From Streptomyces qinglanensis (GTDB taxonomy: Bacteria > Actinomycetota > Actinomycetes > Streptomycetales > Streptomycetaceae), in assembly GCF_900111245.1 (NCBI RefSeq), contig NZ_FOGO01000002.1:574456-638455 (forward strand): DNA of 64,000 bases. The letters are read 5' to 3'. Below the pieces are notes generated by a model, which saw only the letters and a list, made by a program, of their open reading frames with translations, did no database searches and was not told the origin of the DNA. Both the position numbers and the translations under genes were made by a program. Below, piece after piece: positions 23,535 to 31,676 of this stretch (the stretch's first letter is position 1; each line of letters opens with the position of its first letter).

Positions 23535-23714
23535 GGGATCTCCGGGGGTCTCGGTACGGAAGCGGGCAATGGTCGTATCGTTCCGGATTCGGCTCGAACA
23601 CGCGGGGAGGTGCGGTGCACGGCGACGTGTACCGCGGGCTCGGGCGATCCCGCCCGTCCGAGCCCGCTGACCGGCCTGTGCGGACGTCCGGGTGGGTGTC
23701 GCGAGGGCCGCAGG

Positions 23715-24818
23715 TCAGACGGCATGTCGGGCCAGCAGGGATTCCGGGATGTCGGAGAGGATCGCGGGTTCCCGGGAACCGCGATGGGCGAGATGGAGGT
23801 CCTCGCGGGCACGCGTGCAGAGCACGAAGAAGCGAAGACGCGCGGCCACGCCGGTCGGGTCCTCCGTGTACGCGTCCAGATCGGGAACGAAGACGCTGTC
23901 GAACTCCAGCCCTTTCATGCTGTTCGTGTTCAGGATGCGGATGGGACGGGTGGAGAAGTCGACGGCGTTCCGATACCGATCGTTGTGCACATATGCCTGG
24001 GTATGCGCGGCCAGTCCGAGGTTCGTGAGTCGACTCTGAATGTCCCGCTGCAGCCGGTTCGACCGACAGATGATCCCGATGCTCCGCTCGGGGTGGGCGG
24101 AGAAGTACCGGGAAATACCTGTGACGAGGTGATCCAGGGAAGGAACCTTCAGGACCGTCGGTGTGCGACCCGCGCTCGTCGACGGAAGCGGAATCCGCTC
24201 CCCTCGTCCCTCCTGGAACTCGGATGCCAGCATGGCGATCTCCCGACTGTTCCGACGGTTTCCGCGCAGGACCAGCGGAGGGGTCTGTGCCACGACTTCC
24301 CGGTGGATCTCGGAGACGGTGCTCTGGTCGTCCCCGATCTCCTGGTTCTCGTCCGCGAAGACGGTGATCCCGACACCGAGGACGCGGCACCACCGGTAGA
24401 AGTCGACAGGAAGCCCCTGGCCCTCGTCGACGACCAGGTGCGCCGTCGAGGTGACCCCCCGGACGATGCAGGTCTGCTGCATCTCGACCCAGGAGTGCCG
24501 CCATCCCTCTTCGTCGGTCGTCGGCGGATCCGAACCGAAGCGCTCGTTCCAGAAGTCCCGGATCCACCGGAAGGAGGTGGTGACCCGGACGGCCTCCGTG
24601 AGGTCGGGGGCCAACTGCGCGAGGTACTGATGCAGCACGTTGGAGCGGGTCAGGAGCACGACCTCGTGCCCGATCGTGGCCAGCGCCCAGGCACGGTAGA
24701 CGGCCAGTACGGACTTTCCCGAGCCGGGACTGCCGGTGACGACGTGGCTGCCGCGGAACGGCAGATCGACGACCGCGTGCTGCTCGGTCTCGAGGTCGAG
24801 CAGGGAAGGCGCCCTCAT
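23715..24818 (-). CDS. UvrD/DUF2075-like superfamily 1 helicase (island gene)
   Basis: 367 residues. Walker A is GSPGSGKSVLA (near residue 30), Walker B is LVVDEGQGLP, then a Q/R motif (ADENQEIG), LRGNRRNS, and the C-terminal SF1 motifs NTNSMKGLEFDSVFVP and VLCTRARED. It lacks the large 1B/2B insertions of full UvrD, so it may act as a DNA-dependent ATPase or a partner of another helicase. The ATG overlaps the DrmB-like stop (ATGA). It is last of four linked minus-strand genes. Third codon positions appear less GC-saturated than in flanking genes. Confidence 0.88.
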   Translation of the reverse strand: MRAPSLLDLETEQHAVVDLPFRGSHVVTGSPGSGKSVLAVYRAWALATIGHEVVLLTRSNVLHQYLAQLAPDLTEAVRVTTSFRWIRDFWNERFGSDPPTTDEEGWRHSWVEMQQTCIVRGVTSTAHLVVDEGQGLPVDFYRWCRVLGVGITVFADENQEIGDDQSTVSEIHREVVAQTPPLVLRGNRRNSREIAMLASEFQEGRGERIPLPSTSAGRTPTVLKVPSLDHLVTGISRYFSAHPERSIGIICRSNRLQRDIQSRLTNLGLAAHTQAYVHNDRYRNAVDFSTRPIRILNTNSMKGLEFDSVFVPDLDAYTEDPTGVAARLRFFVLCTRAREDLHLAHRGSREPAILSDIPESLLARHAV

Positions 24819-26707
24819 GACAGACCGACGGCTTCGGCGGATTCCTCCAACGCCGCACGGACGACGTCGCCGAAGAAGCCAGGGACGGAGCCGTCGCCGA
24901 TCAGGAGGGTCCTGTCCAACAGAGAGTTGTCGATCTCGCAACTCGTCTCGGGGAGAAGTGTGCAGGCATGGCAGGCGGCCCGGTTGAGGTTTGCCAGTGA
25001 CCTGCCGGTGGAGTCGGCGCAGAGCGGGTCCTGGGAGCACCACTGTGCCGATTCGAGCAGTCGGATCAATGTCTCGACGAGATTCGGTGGCTGCCCTTGG
25101 CGGACGAGTCCGCCCAGTGTTCCTTCGGTGTCCCCGGCGGCCGTGTAGATGAACACCCCCGCCTGGGGCGGATGGCCGCTCCCCGGGGGGTGGCTTCTCG
25201 CGTAGACGCGTTCGCGGAGCGAGGCCGCGTTGTAGCCGCTGTCGTAGGAGAGTTGACGAATGAACTGGTGCGCCAAGGTGTGCAGCATGACGAACCGGGG
25301 CAGCAGATCGGGCCCGGTCTTCCCTCTGAGCCAGTCCACCTTGAACGAGGCTTCGAGATTTCTCCCGATCGACAGTGTTCTGTCGTGGACCGAGGGGATC
25401 CGCTCCCACGACCTGAGCCGTTCCTCGTCGACCGCGATGAAGATCCCTTCGCCGTAGGTCTCGACAGCAGGCAGCCACTGGGCGCGTGCACGGGTGTCGA
25501 CGGAGACAACCCGCCCCCCTTCGCCCGCCTCGCCCTCGCCGGAACTCGGTTCGTACCGGGAGAATCCTTCGAGTGCACGGACCTCGCGAATCCGGTCGGC
25601 GACGACGACCGTCGAGAGCTGCGCAGCCAACTCCCGCATCGAGACGGGATCCCCGTCGCCGACGTCGAGGCCGACCCGGCGCACCGAGAAGGTCTTCGAG
25701 TCGACGGCGGACTCGGGGTCGGAGAACGCTGCCCATTCGGCGATGCTGAGGTCGTCGTCGGCATCGGTCGTGGACGGCGCCGGGGCGGTCTCGGCGGCAT
25801 GACGACGTTCCAGGGACTCGACGAAGTCTTCGTCGACGCCGCAGGAGATGGCGATCAGAGTGCGGTAGGAGGGCGCCATGGGTCCGTTGTCGGCGCTCAT
25901 CAGCATCGTCCAGTGCTTGTCGTTGACGACGGCCTGGGTCGCCTCGTCGTCCGCGGAGAAGCCGGAGGGTGCGGGGATGTCGATCGCGGAGTGTGTGAGG
26001 GGGAAGTAGACGTTCGAGGCGCCGCGTTGCACCGCCTGCGGCGTCTCCTCACAGACCTCCGCCTCGTCGGACTCCGATTCCCAGGGGTGTGTACCCGGGC
26101 ACCGGAATCCGGACTTCCCGAGGATGTTCTGCCGACTGAGCCCGGCCAGGCTGCGACTGGCCCGGCAGACGGCGCAGCGCACATGCAGGGCCTCCAGACC
26201 GGACGAGTCCGGAGTGGCGACGAATCGGAGGCGACTGACCTGGCACTGGCGCTGGGCGTGGTCGTCGCTCCGGGAATGGGCCCATCGGCGCCAGTCGAAA
26301 TCGGCCATGTGACCTGCCCGGCACACCTGGATGAAACGCATCGGTGCCAATTGCACCTTTCCGGCGCACTGCCGGCATGTCGGTTGCTTGTTCCGGACCT
26401 CGTAATCGGGACGCCACCGCAACATGTTCCTGCACTGCGGGCAGAACAACCATTTGGGAAATCGTACGTACAACGGTCCCGAGCGCGTCGTGTGAGCCGC
26501 CTTGCCGGAGGGGACGGCGGGGGCCGAGCGCAGACCGGGAACGCGCAGTTTGGCGACGAGCCGGGGTGCTTCCACCGCTTCGGCCGACGCCGCCCAACCC
26601 CGGGTGTCCTCGGCGACGAACGATTCGCCGCGCAGGTCGATGATCCCGCCGACACCGAACGGGACGATGGTCTGCGATCTGCGGACTTTGTGCCGGACGT
26701 CCTTCAT
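24815..26707 (-). CDS. drmB: DrmB-like DUF1998 protein
   Basis: 630 residues from the ATG at 26707, which has AGAGGA nine bases upstream; an in-frame ATG at 26740 would overlap drmA but has no ribosome-binding site. N-terminal zinc-type motifs (FCPQCRNM, TCRQCAGK, CRAGH, CAVC) are followed by a DUF1998 region ending in the family hallmark CSQDPLC, then NRAACHACTLLPETSCE near the C-terminus. DrmB works with the DrmA helicase in DISARM; here it directly follows a DrmA-like gene (five-base gap) and overlaps an SF1 helicase. Its biochemical role is thought to be DNA binding with DrmA. I am confident of the family, less so that the system is true DISARM. Confidence 0.85.
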   Translation of the reverse strand: MKDVRHKVRRSQTIVPFGVGGIIDLRGESFVAEDTRGWAASAEAVEAPRLVAKLRVPGLRSAPAVPSGKAAHTTRSGPLYVRFPKWLFCPQCRNMLRWRPDYEVRNKQPTCRQCAGKVQLAPMRFIQVCRAGHMADFDWRRWAHSRSDDHAQRQCQVSRLRFVATPDSSGLEALHVRCAVCRASRSLAGLSRQNILGKSGFRCPGTHPWESESDEAEVCEETPQAVQRGASNVYFPLTHSAIDIPAPSGFSADDEATQAVVNDKHWTMLMSADNGPMAPSYRTLIAISCGVDEDFVESLERRHAAETAPAPSTTDADDDLSIAEWAAFSDPESAVDSKTFSVRRVGLDVGDGDPVSMRELAAQLSTVVVADRIREVRALEGFSRYEPSSGEGEAGEGGRVVSVDTRARAQWLPAVETYGEGIFIAVDEERLRSWERIPSVHDRTLSIGRNLEASFKVDWLRGKTGPDLLPRFVMLHTLAHQFIRQLSYDSGYNAASLRERVYARSHPPGSGHPPQAGVFIYTAAGDTEGTLGGLVRQGQPPNLVETLIRLLESAQWCSQDPLCADSTGRSLANLNRAACHACTLLPETSCEIDNSLLDRTLLIGDGSVPGFFGDVVRAALEESAEAVGLS

Positions 26708-26712
26708 CGGTG

Positions 26713-29700
26713 TCACATTCCTCTCACGACGAGAAGGCATTCACGGTCGACGTTGCGCATCGACTGGGGTGTCTCCCACAGACCGTCCTGCTTGCCGAAA
26801 TCGGTGAGAAGCGCTTCGTACGACCGTCCCTGGGGCCGGTAGTAGAGACGGGTTCCGTCACCGCGCGCGATCTCGGCCTGCTGCTGCCATTCTTCGATCA
26901 GCCGGTCCAGCTGTTCGGCCGCGGCCTCGACCTCGTCGGGATCGGCGCGACGCACATGGTCCACCACCAGATCGCGTATCCGCCGGACCTCGTCCGGGTG
27001 GTCGAGGATCTCGCCGGCTCTGTTCTCGGAATGGAGGCCCTTGACCCCGTGCCGTACGAGGATGGTGAGCACCGCGTGCAGAGCCCGGTTGCGCGAGGGC
27101 ATGGACCACGGGGTGATGCTGGTCGGTTCGACGTGCCGATAGAGGGAGCTGTGGTACACGCCGAACGATTCGTAATGGGACCGGTCCCGCGGTTTGGTGG
27201 AGCGGAAGAGCGTGACGATCAATCCGGGGACATGACGACGACCGACGCGGCTGGTCGCCTGGATGTACTCCGAGGTGGTCTTGGGCTGGCCGTTCATGAG
27301 CATGAGGCCGAGCCGGGGGACGTCGACGCCGACGGAGAGCATGTTGGTCGTGGCGAGGAACGAGATGCTGCCGCGTTCCTCGAAGCTCTTGCCGAGACGC
27401 TCGAGGAGCCGTGGCTGCTCGGCCCGTGCGATGTTGCTGGTCAGCTCGACCACCGAGTCGTCGTCCAGCTTGCGTCGTCGGGAGTCGTCCTTCGTCAGAT
27501 GGTCCAGGCGGGCCGGAATGTCGTCCCGTGCGATCGTGACCGTCCGCCCCAGTTCCCGAAGGCTGTTGTGGTAGGCGACCGCGGTCCAGTAGGCGTCGCG
27601 CGTGATGTCGTCGCCGATCTCCTTCGGGGCCTGCAGGGCCGCGGCACCCACATGGACCGTCGACGTCGAGGCCGTGTGACCTTGTGCCATGACGCCGACG
27701 TACAGCCGGCCGGGCCTGTGCGTGTCGGGCGTGGCGAAGAACGACTCGCCGGCCTTGATGCCGGCCGGCGGGAAGAGCTGTGTCGGGCGCCCGTAGAGGC
27801 CGCGGACCTGGTCCTCCGAACGGCGGATGGTCGCCGTCGACGCGATGATCTTGGGCGTGGCGCCGTCGCGGCTGCACAGTTCGAGAATCGCCGATTCGTA
27901 CAGGCCGACGGTCGTCCCCAGCGGGCCGGCCAGCAGATGCAGCTCGTCCTGGATCACGAGCGAGGGCGGCCGTCTGCCGTCCCTGCGTCCGAACAGGCTT
28001 CCGGCTTCCGATTCCCAGGCCAGCCGGGCGAACTTGTCCACGGTGCCGAGCACGAAGGTCGGCGGCTCGCGGTAGATCACCTCGTCCACCACGGAGACCG
28101 GCAGCCGCTCGTGGAACACACAGGTGGCGCGTGGACAGAAGAAGCCCGTCGTGACGCCGTCGGCCACGATGCCGAAATCCTTCTCCGCGCCCCGGCGCTC
28201 CGGCACGATCTCCGTTCCGCACCAGGGGCAACGTTCCAACAGGAATCGGTCGTCGGGCGAGTTCGACTGCTTCAGCGCGGAGAGCTCGTCCTGTGCGTCC
28301 GCGATCCGGTTCGGCGTCGTCTGCTGGCCCACCCAGAGCCCGATGGAGACGGGCTCCTCCCCCAGGTCGTGCGAGAGCTCTCCATCGAATCCCAGCCTGA
28401 TGTACTCCAGCGCGCAGACGGCGGTGGCCGTGCGCTGGAACTGTTGTGTGGTGAGCAGACTCAGGGTGTAGCGGCTCAGTACGGCGGTGCCGCCGCCTTC
28501 CGCACCGAACCGCAGCCGACGCCAGAGGATCTCGAAGCACGCGGTGAGGAGATACGCCTCCGTCTTGCCTCCGCCGGTCGGGAACCAGATGAGATCGACC
28601 GTCTCCCGGTCCTCGTGGCCGGGGTTCATCAGGCCCTCGACCACGAGCAGGAAGTACGCGAGCTGGAAGGGGTGCCAGGCGTAGTCGTCCGGCGGTTCGG
28701 TCAGCTCGACGAGGTCGCTCGTCCTGGTCCGTCGGCTGCCCGCCAGTTCCGGACGGCTGTGCAGCATCTGGAGCGCCATCGCGCGGTTGGCGAGGCGAAA
28801 GGCCGCACGGGCTGCGGCTCCCGCAGGGGTCGACGCGGTGAGGGCGTCGATACCGGACGAGATGCGGTCGACCGCGCGCGCGATGCGGTCGAGGATCCGC
28901 GCGGCGGGGGCGGCGGCCCACGGTTTGAGGGATGCCGCCTGCCGGCGTTGGGCGTCGAGCCAGGTGCGGTAGTCGTGAGCGAACGCGCGCAGCTCCGCGC
29001 CGAGGGCTTCCGACGAGAGGTCCGTTCGCGACAGGTGGGCGAGCCGGAGCACGGGGAGGCCCCGGGGGCCGTCGGGCTTGATGTGCGCGACCACCTGCCG
29101 CGGCATGACCTGGGCCCGGACGGAGGTGACCGGTGCGGGCACGTCGTCACCCCCGCTGTCCCCGCCGTCCCCGCCGTCCCATTCGACGGCGCATCCGTGC
29201 CCCACGGCCCGGGTCACGACGTGCTGGTACTGGACGCGGAGCTCCTGCTCCTCCTCGTCACGACTGTTGAGACGGGTGCTCGGATACTCGAGTACCTTCC
29301 CGCCGACCGTCGTGGCGCTCAACCCGGCCTGGAAGAGCATCAGATCGCGGTCCTTGTGGGTGCTCTCCTCCTCGTCGTGCGCGTTCGCCAGCACGCACGT
29401 CACGAGATGTCCCGCAGCGTAGGGACGCCATCGGACGTGCAGACGCCCGTGCCCCTCCAGCACGGGTGTCCAACTCGGGCCGTCCTTCTCGACGGTCGTG
29501 TGCGAGACGAGCCGCGGCTGCCTGTGCCAACTGCGGCGTCCGCCCTCGCGGTGAGTGAGATAGCGCGACGCCTCGCACCTCACCCCGATCTCCCGTGCGT
29601 CGGTGAAGAAGGAGAAGCCGAGGGACGACGGAAGCCACGCATTCGCCTCGGCCACCGGGTCGTCGGCGAAGTTGTCCTCCTCACCGCCTCCGGCGGTGGA

Positions 29701-29913
29701 CTCGTGGAAGTCCTCCTCGCCCTCCGTCTGCGAGTGCGCCTGCAGGGAGGCGCCACGGGGATACAGCGTGCCCATCAGATAGCGGCGGTCCGGGGGGTCG
29801 ACGAGGATCTCGTCCTCGCCGCCTGCGGGTCCCACCAATTGGTCCCGGAGGTAGGACACGAACGCGTCCCGGTGCTCGGAGAGGAGTTCGTCCCTGTCGC
29901 TCAGGTCGTTCAT
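26713..29913 (-). CDS. drmA: DrmA-like superfamily 2 helicase
   Basis: 1066 residues. An N-terminal region of about 430 residues without known motifs precedes the helicase core: Walker A FPTGGGKTEAYL (near 445), a four-Cys module (CPWCG with CPRATC), DELH in VIQDELHLLAG (near 655), SATIRR, and the C-terminal RecA lobe with SVGVDVPRL and QATSRVGRR (arginine finger). This order and the FPTGGGKTE motif are typical of DrmA from DISARM. The ATG overlaps the stop of the NERD-helicase gene (ATGA), and drmB follows five bases later. DrmA-DrmB complexes in DISARM load on foreign DNA ends and are thought to act with methylation status. Confidence 0.87.
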   Translation of the reverse strand: MNDLSDRDELLSEHRDAFVSYLRDQLVGPAGGEDEILVDPPDRRYLMGTLYPRGASLQAHSQTEGEEDFHESTAGGGEEDNFADDPVAEANAWLPSSLGFSFFTDAREIGVRCEASRYLTHREGGRRSWHRQPRLVSHTTVEKDGPSWTPVLEGHGRLHVRWRPYAAGHLVTCVLANAHDEEESTHKDRDLMLFQAGLSATTVGGKVLEYPSTRLNSRDEEEQELRVQYQHVVTRAVGHGCAVEWDGGDGGDSGGDDVPAPVTSVRAQVMPRQVVAHIKPDGPRGLPVLRLAHLSRTDLSSEALGAELRAFAHDYRTWLDAQRRQAASLKPWAAAPAARILDRIARAVDRISSGIDALTASTPAGAAARAAFRLANRAMALQMLHSRPELAGSRRTRTSDLVELTEPPDDYAWHPFQLAYFLLVVEGLMNPGHEDRETVDLIWFPTGGGKTEAYLLTACFEILWRRLRFGAEGGGTAVLSRYTLSLLTTQQFQRTATAVCALEYIRLGFDGELSHDLGEEPVSIGLWVGQQTTPNRIADAQDELSALKQSNSPDDRFLLERCPWCGTEIVPERRGAEKDFGIVADGVTTGFFCPRATCVFHERLPVSVVDEVIYREPPTFVLGTVDKFARLAWESEAGSLFGRRDGRRPPSLVIQDELHLLAGPLGTTVGLYESAILELCSRDGATPKIIASTATIRRSEDQVRGLYGRPTQLFPPAGIKAGESFFATPDTHRPGRLYVGVMAQGHTASTSTVHVGAAALQAPKEIGDDITRDAYWTAVAYHNSLRELGRTVTIARDDIPARLDHLTKDDSRRRKLDDDSVVELTSNIARAEQPRLLERLGKSFEERGSISFLATTNMLSVGVDVPRLGLMLMNGQPKTTSEYIQATSRVGRRHVPGLIVTLFRSTKPRDRSHYESFGVYHSSLYRHVEPTSITPWSMPSRNRALHAVLTILVRHGVKGLHSENRAGEILDHPDEVRRIRDLVVDHVRRADPDEVEAAAEQLDRLIEEWQQQAEIARGDGTRLYYRPQGRSYEALLTDFGKQDGLWETPQSMRNVDRECLLVVRGM

Positions 29914-31526
29914 GCGGACTGTGCCTCCCGCCTCAGTACCGCGACCCCCAGCTCTTTCAGCCGTTCGCGGGTACCGGGCCGGCAGGCGATCCACAGTTGC
30001 GAGCGCGCCCTGGTCCAGGCGACATAGACCGCGTCGAGCCGGCCCTCGAGGTGGGCGGGTTCGAGGTCGATCAGACAGACGATGTGGTTCTCGTGCCCCT
30101 TGAAGTCCGCCACCGAGGACCAGAGGGGCCGTCGCTTCCTGTTCTCGGTCCCGACGACATCGGTGAATCGCTGGATTCTGGAGGCGCGCCCGGAGAACCG
30201 GGCAGAGCTGGTCTCCCAGTCGCCGGAGGCGGACAGCAGCGTGATCTCCTCCGGGGAGACCCCCTCGGCAACGAGGTCGTCGATGTAGGCGTCGAGAGCC
30301 GCGGCCTCCTCCCGTGCGTCCTGCACGGTGGGGAAGCGCACTCTCTCGCCCTCGCCGGCCGACGCTACGCCCAGGTCGGCACCGGTGTAGGAGCGGACCT
30401 GATCGACGATCTGATGGGTGTTGCGGCAGTTGCGCCTCAGCGGACCGACGACGCAGCCGAGGTCGGACAGCCATTCCCAGGTCTCGGGTTCGTAGGCGTC
30501 CAGGTTCAGCACCTGGTTGTTCTGGTCCAGCATGAAGAGCCAGCGCCCCTCGGAGAGGCCCCCCGAGAGCAGAGGGTCCAGGGTGCCGAGCAGGGAGTCG
30601 ATGTTCATCAGGTCCTGTGCCTCGTCCACGATCAGTTGGTCGAAGACACGCCCCTTCACCTCGTCCAGCCGGTCGTAGGGCAGGACGGTTGTCGCCTCGT
30701 CGGCGAGCACACGCGCCATGTGGGTCGCCAACGTGCCGCCGGCACAGGTGAACAGGACGCTGCCGTGCACGGCCCGGCGACGTGCCGCCTCGGCGGCGAG
30801 GAACGTCTTGCCCGTTCCCGCACCGCCGGTCAGGATCAGTCGCTTGTTGGACTCGACCTCGTCCAGTCTTTCCATCTGCTCGGTGGTGAGCCGCTCGAAG
30901 GTGGCGTCGAGATCGGTCAACCGGGACCGGAGGTTCGGCACCCGGTCGAAGTCCGGCCGAACGGCGTCCAGCATCTTCTTCCGGAGCGAGGCGGAGAGCG
31001 GGCGAGCCCATGTGTTCTCCGACCGCCAGTGGGCGACGGCCCGCTCGACACCCCGGGCCAGGCCGCGTCCGCCGTCCCACGCGGTGCTCCCCAGGTACTG
31101 CTCGGGCTCGAAGTGCGTCATGCGGGGAATGTCCACATCCGGCGTGATGACCAGATAGCCGCCGAGGACGCCCTGGCGCCTCAGATCGCCGACCAGGGCG
31201 CTCATCTCGCGCTCGAACTCGTGCATGCCCCCGTTGGCCTGTTCCCAGGGGCTCTCCTCCTTGCGGTTCTCCCGACCGCGCGGGCCGTAGTACCACTTGC
31301 CGTCACGCTGGACGATTCGTCCGCCCTTGACCTCGATGAAGAGCAGCATGTCGGGCGTGATGACCACGAAGTCGATCTCGCCGACCCGCTTCCTGCGGTG
31401 CTTGGGGAGGTGGACCGTGTGCAGTGCCACGCTGTGCTCGTCAGGGATCGCCTGCAACGCGGCGAACACATCGCGCTCGGCCCTGCTCCTCGTCCGGCTC
31501 GAGATCTCGCTCGGAATGATGCGCAT
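29910..31526 (-). CDS. NERD nuclease-domain / SF1 helicase fusion
   Basis: 538 residues. The N-terminal NERD (PD-(D/E)XK-like) domain has GEIDFVVITPDMLLFIEVKGG-type catalytic acids and Lys (residues about 49-68: the Asp of GEID, Glu and Lys of EVKGG). An SF1 helicase follows: Walker A GGAGTGKTFLA (near 240), LIVDEAQDLMN, LRRNCRNTHQ, FKGHENHIV and VAWTRARSQLW. It would combine DNA translocation with cleavage. It is the first gene of the left arm, with GGGGAG ahead of the ATG at 31526. The divergent spacer upstream must drive all four genes. Confidence 0.88.
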   Translation of the reverse strand: MRIIPSEISSRTRSRAERDVFAALQAIPDEHSVALHTVHLPKHRRKRVGEIDFVVITPDMLLFIEVKGGRIVQRDGKWYYGPRGRENRKEESPWEQANGGMHEFEREMSALVGDLRRQGVLGGYLVITPDVDIPRMTHFEPEQYLGSTAWDGGRGLARGVERAVAHWRSENTWARPLSASLRKKMLDAVRPDFDRVPNLRSRLTDLDATFERLTTEQMERLDEVESNKRLILTGGAGTGKTFLAAEAARRRAVHGSVLFTCAGGTLATHMARVLADEATTVLPYDRLDEVKGRVFDQLIVDEAQDLMNIDSLLGTLDPLLSGGLSEGRWLFMLDQNNQVLNLDAYEPETWEWLSDLGCVVGPLRRNCRNTHQIVDQVRSYTGADLGVASAGEGERVRFPTVQDAREEAAALDAYIDDLVAEGVSPEEITLLSASGDWETSSARFSGRASRIQRFTDVVGTENRKRRPLWSSVADFKGHENHIVCLIDLEPAHLEGRLDAVYVAWTRARSQLWIACRPGTRERLKELGVAVLRREAQSA

Positions 31527-31676
31527 CCACTCTCCCCACGGTCACACGACGTGCCCCTCAAAAATACAAACACCGCGCGTCGCCGGCTGCCGTTCCTGGC
31601 CGGAAGTGCTGGCAGGGACGGCTCACCGATGATGGACTTGTCGGGGACCGAGTAGCAGCGCGGGGGCGGGAGATCG
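31527..31676. promoter_or_regulatory. Divergent control region of the island
   Basis: These 150 bases separate the left-arm helicase operon from the sigma-GHKL operon. It contains an A/T-rich patch (CTCAAAAATACAAACACC, 31557-31574) that is exceptional in this window and could supply a minus-strand -10 (TATTTT). The plus-strand gene has GGGAG six bases before its ATG. Whether the island sigma recognises this region is the obvious question; I cannot define a -35/-10 pair. Confidence 0.5.

Noticed and set aside
26708..26740. Longer start for the DrmB-like protein at 26740
   Set aside because: It lacks a ribosome-binding site, whereas the ATG at 26707 has AGAGGA at proper distance. It remains an alternative.
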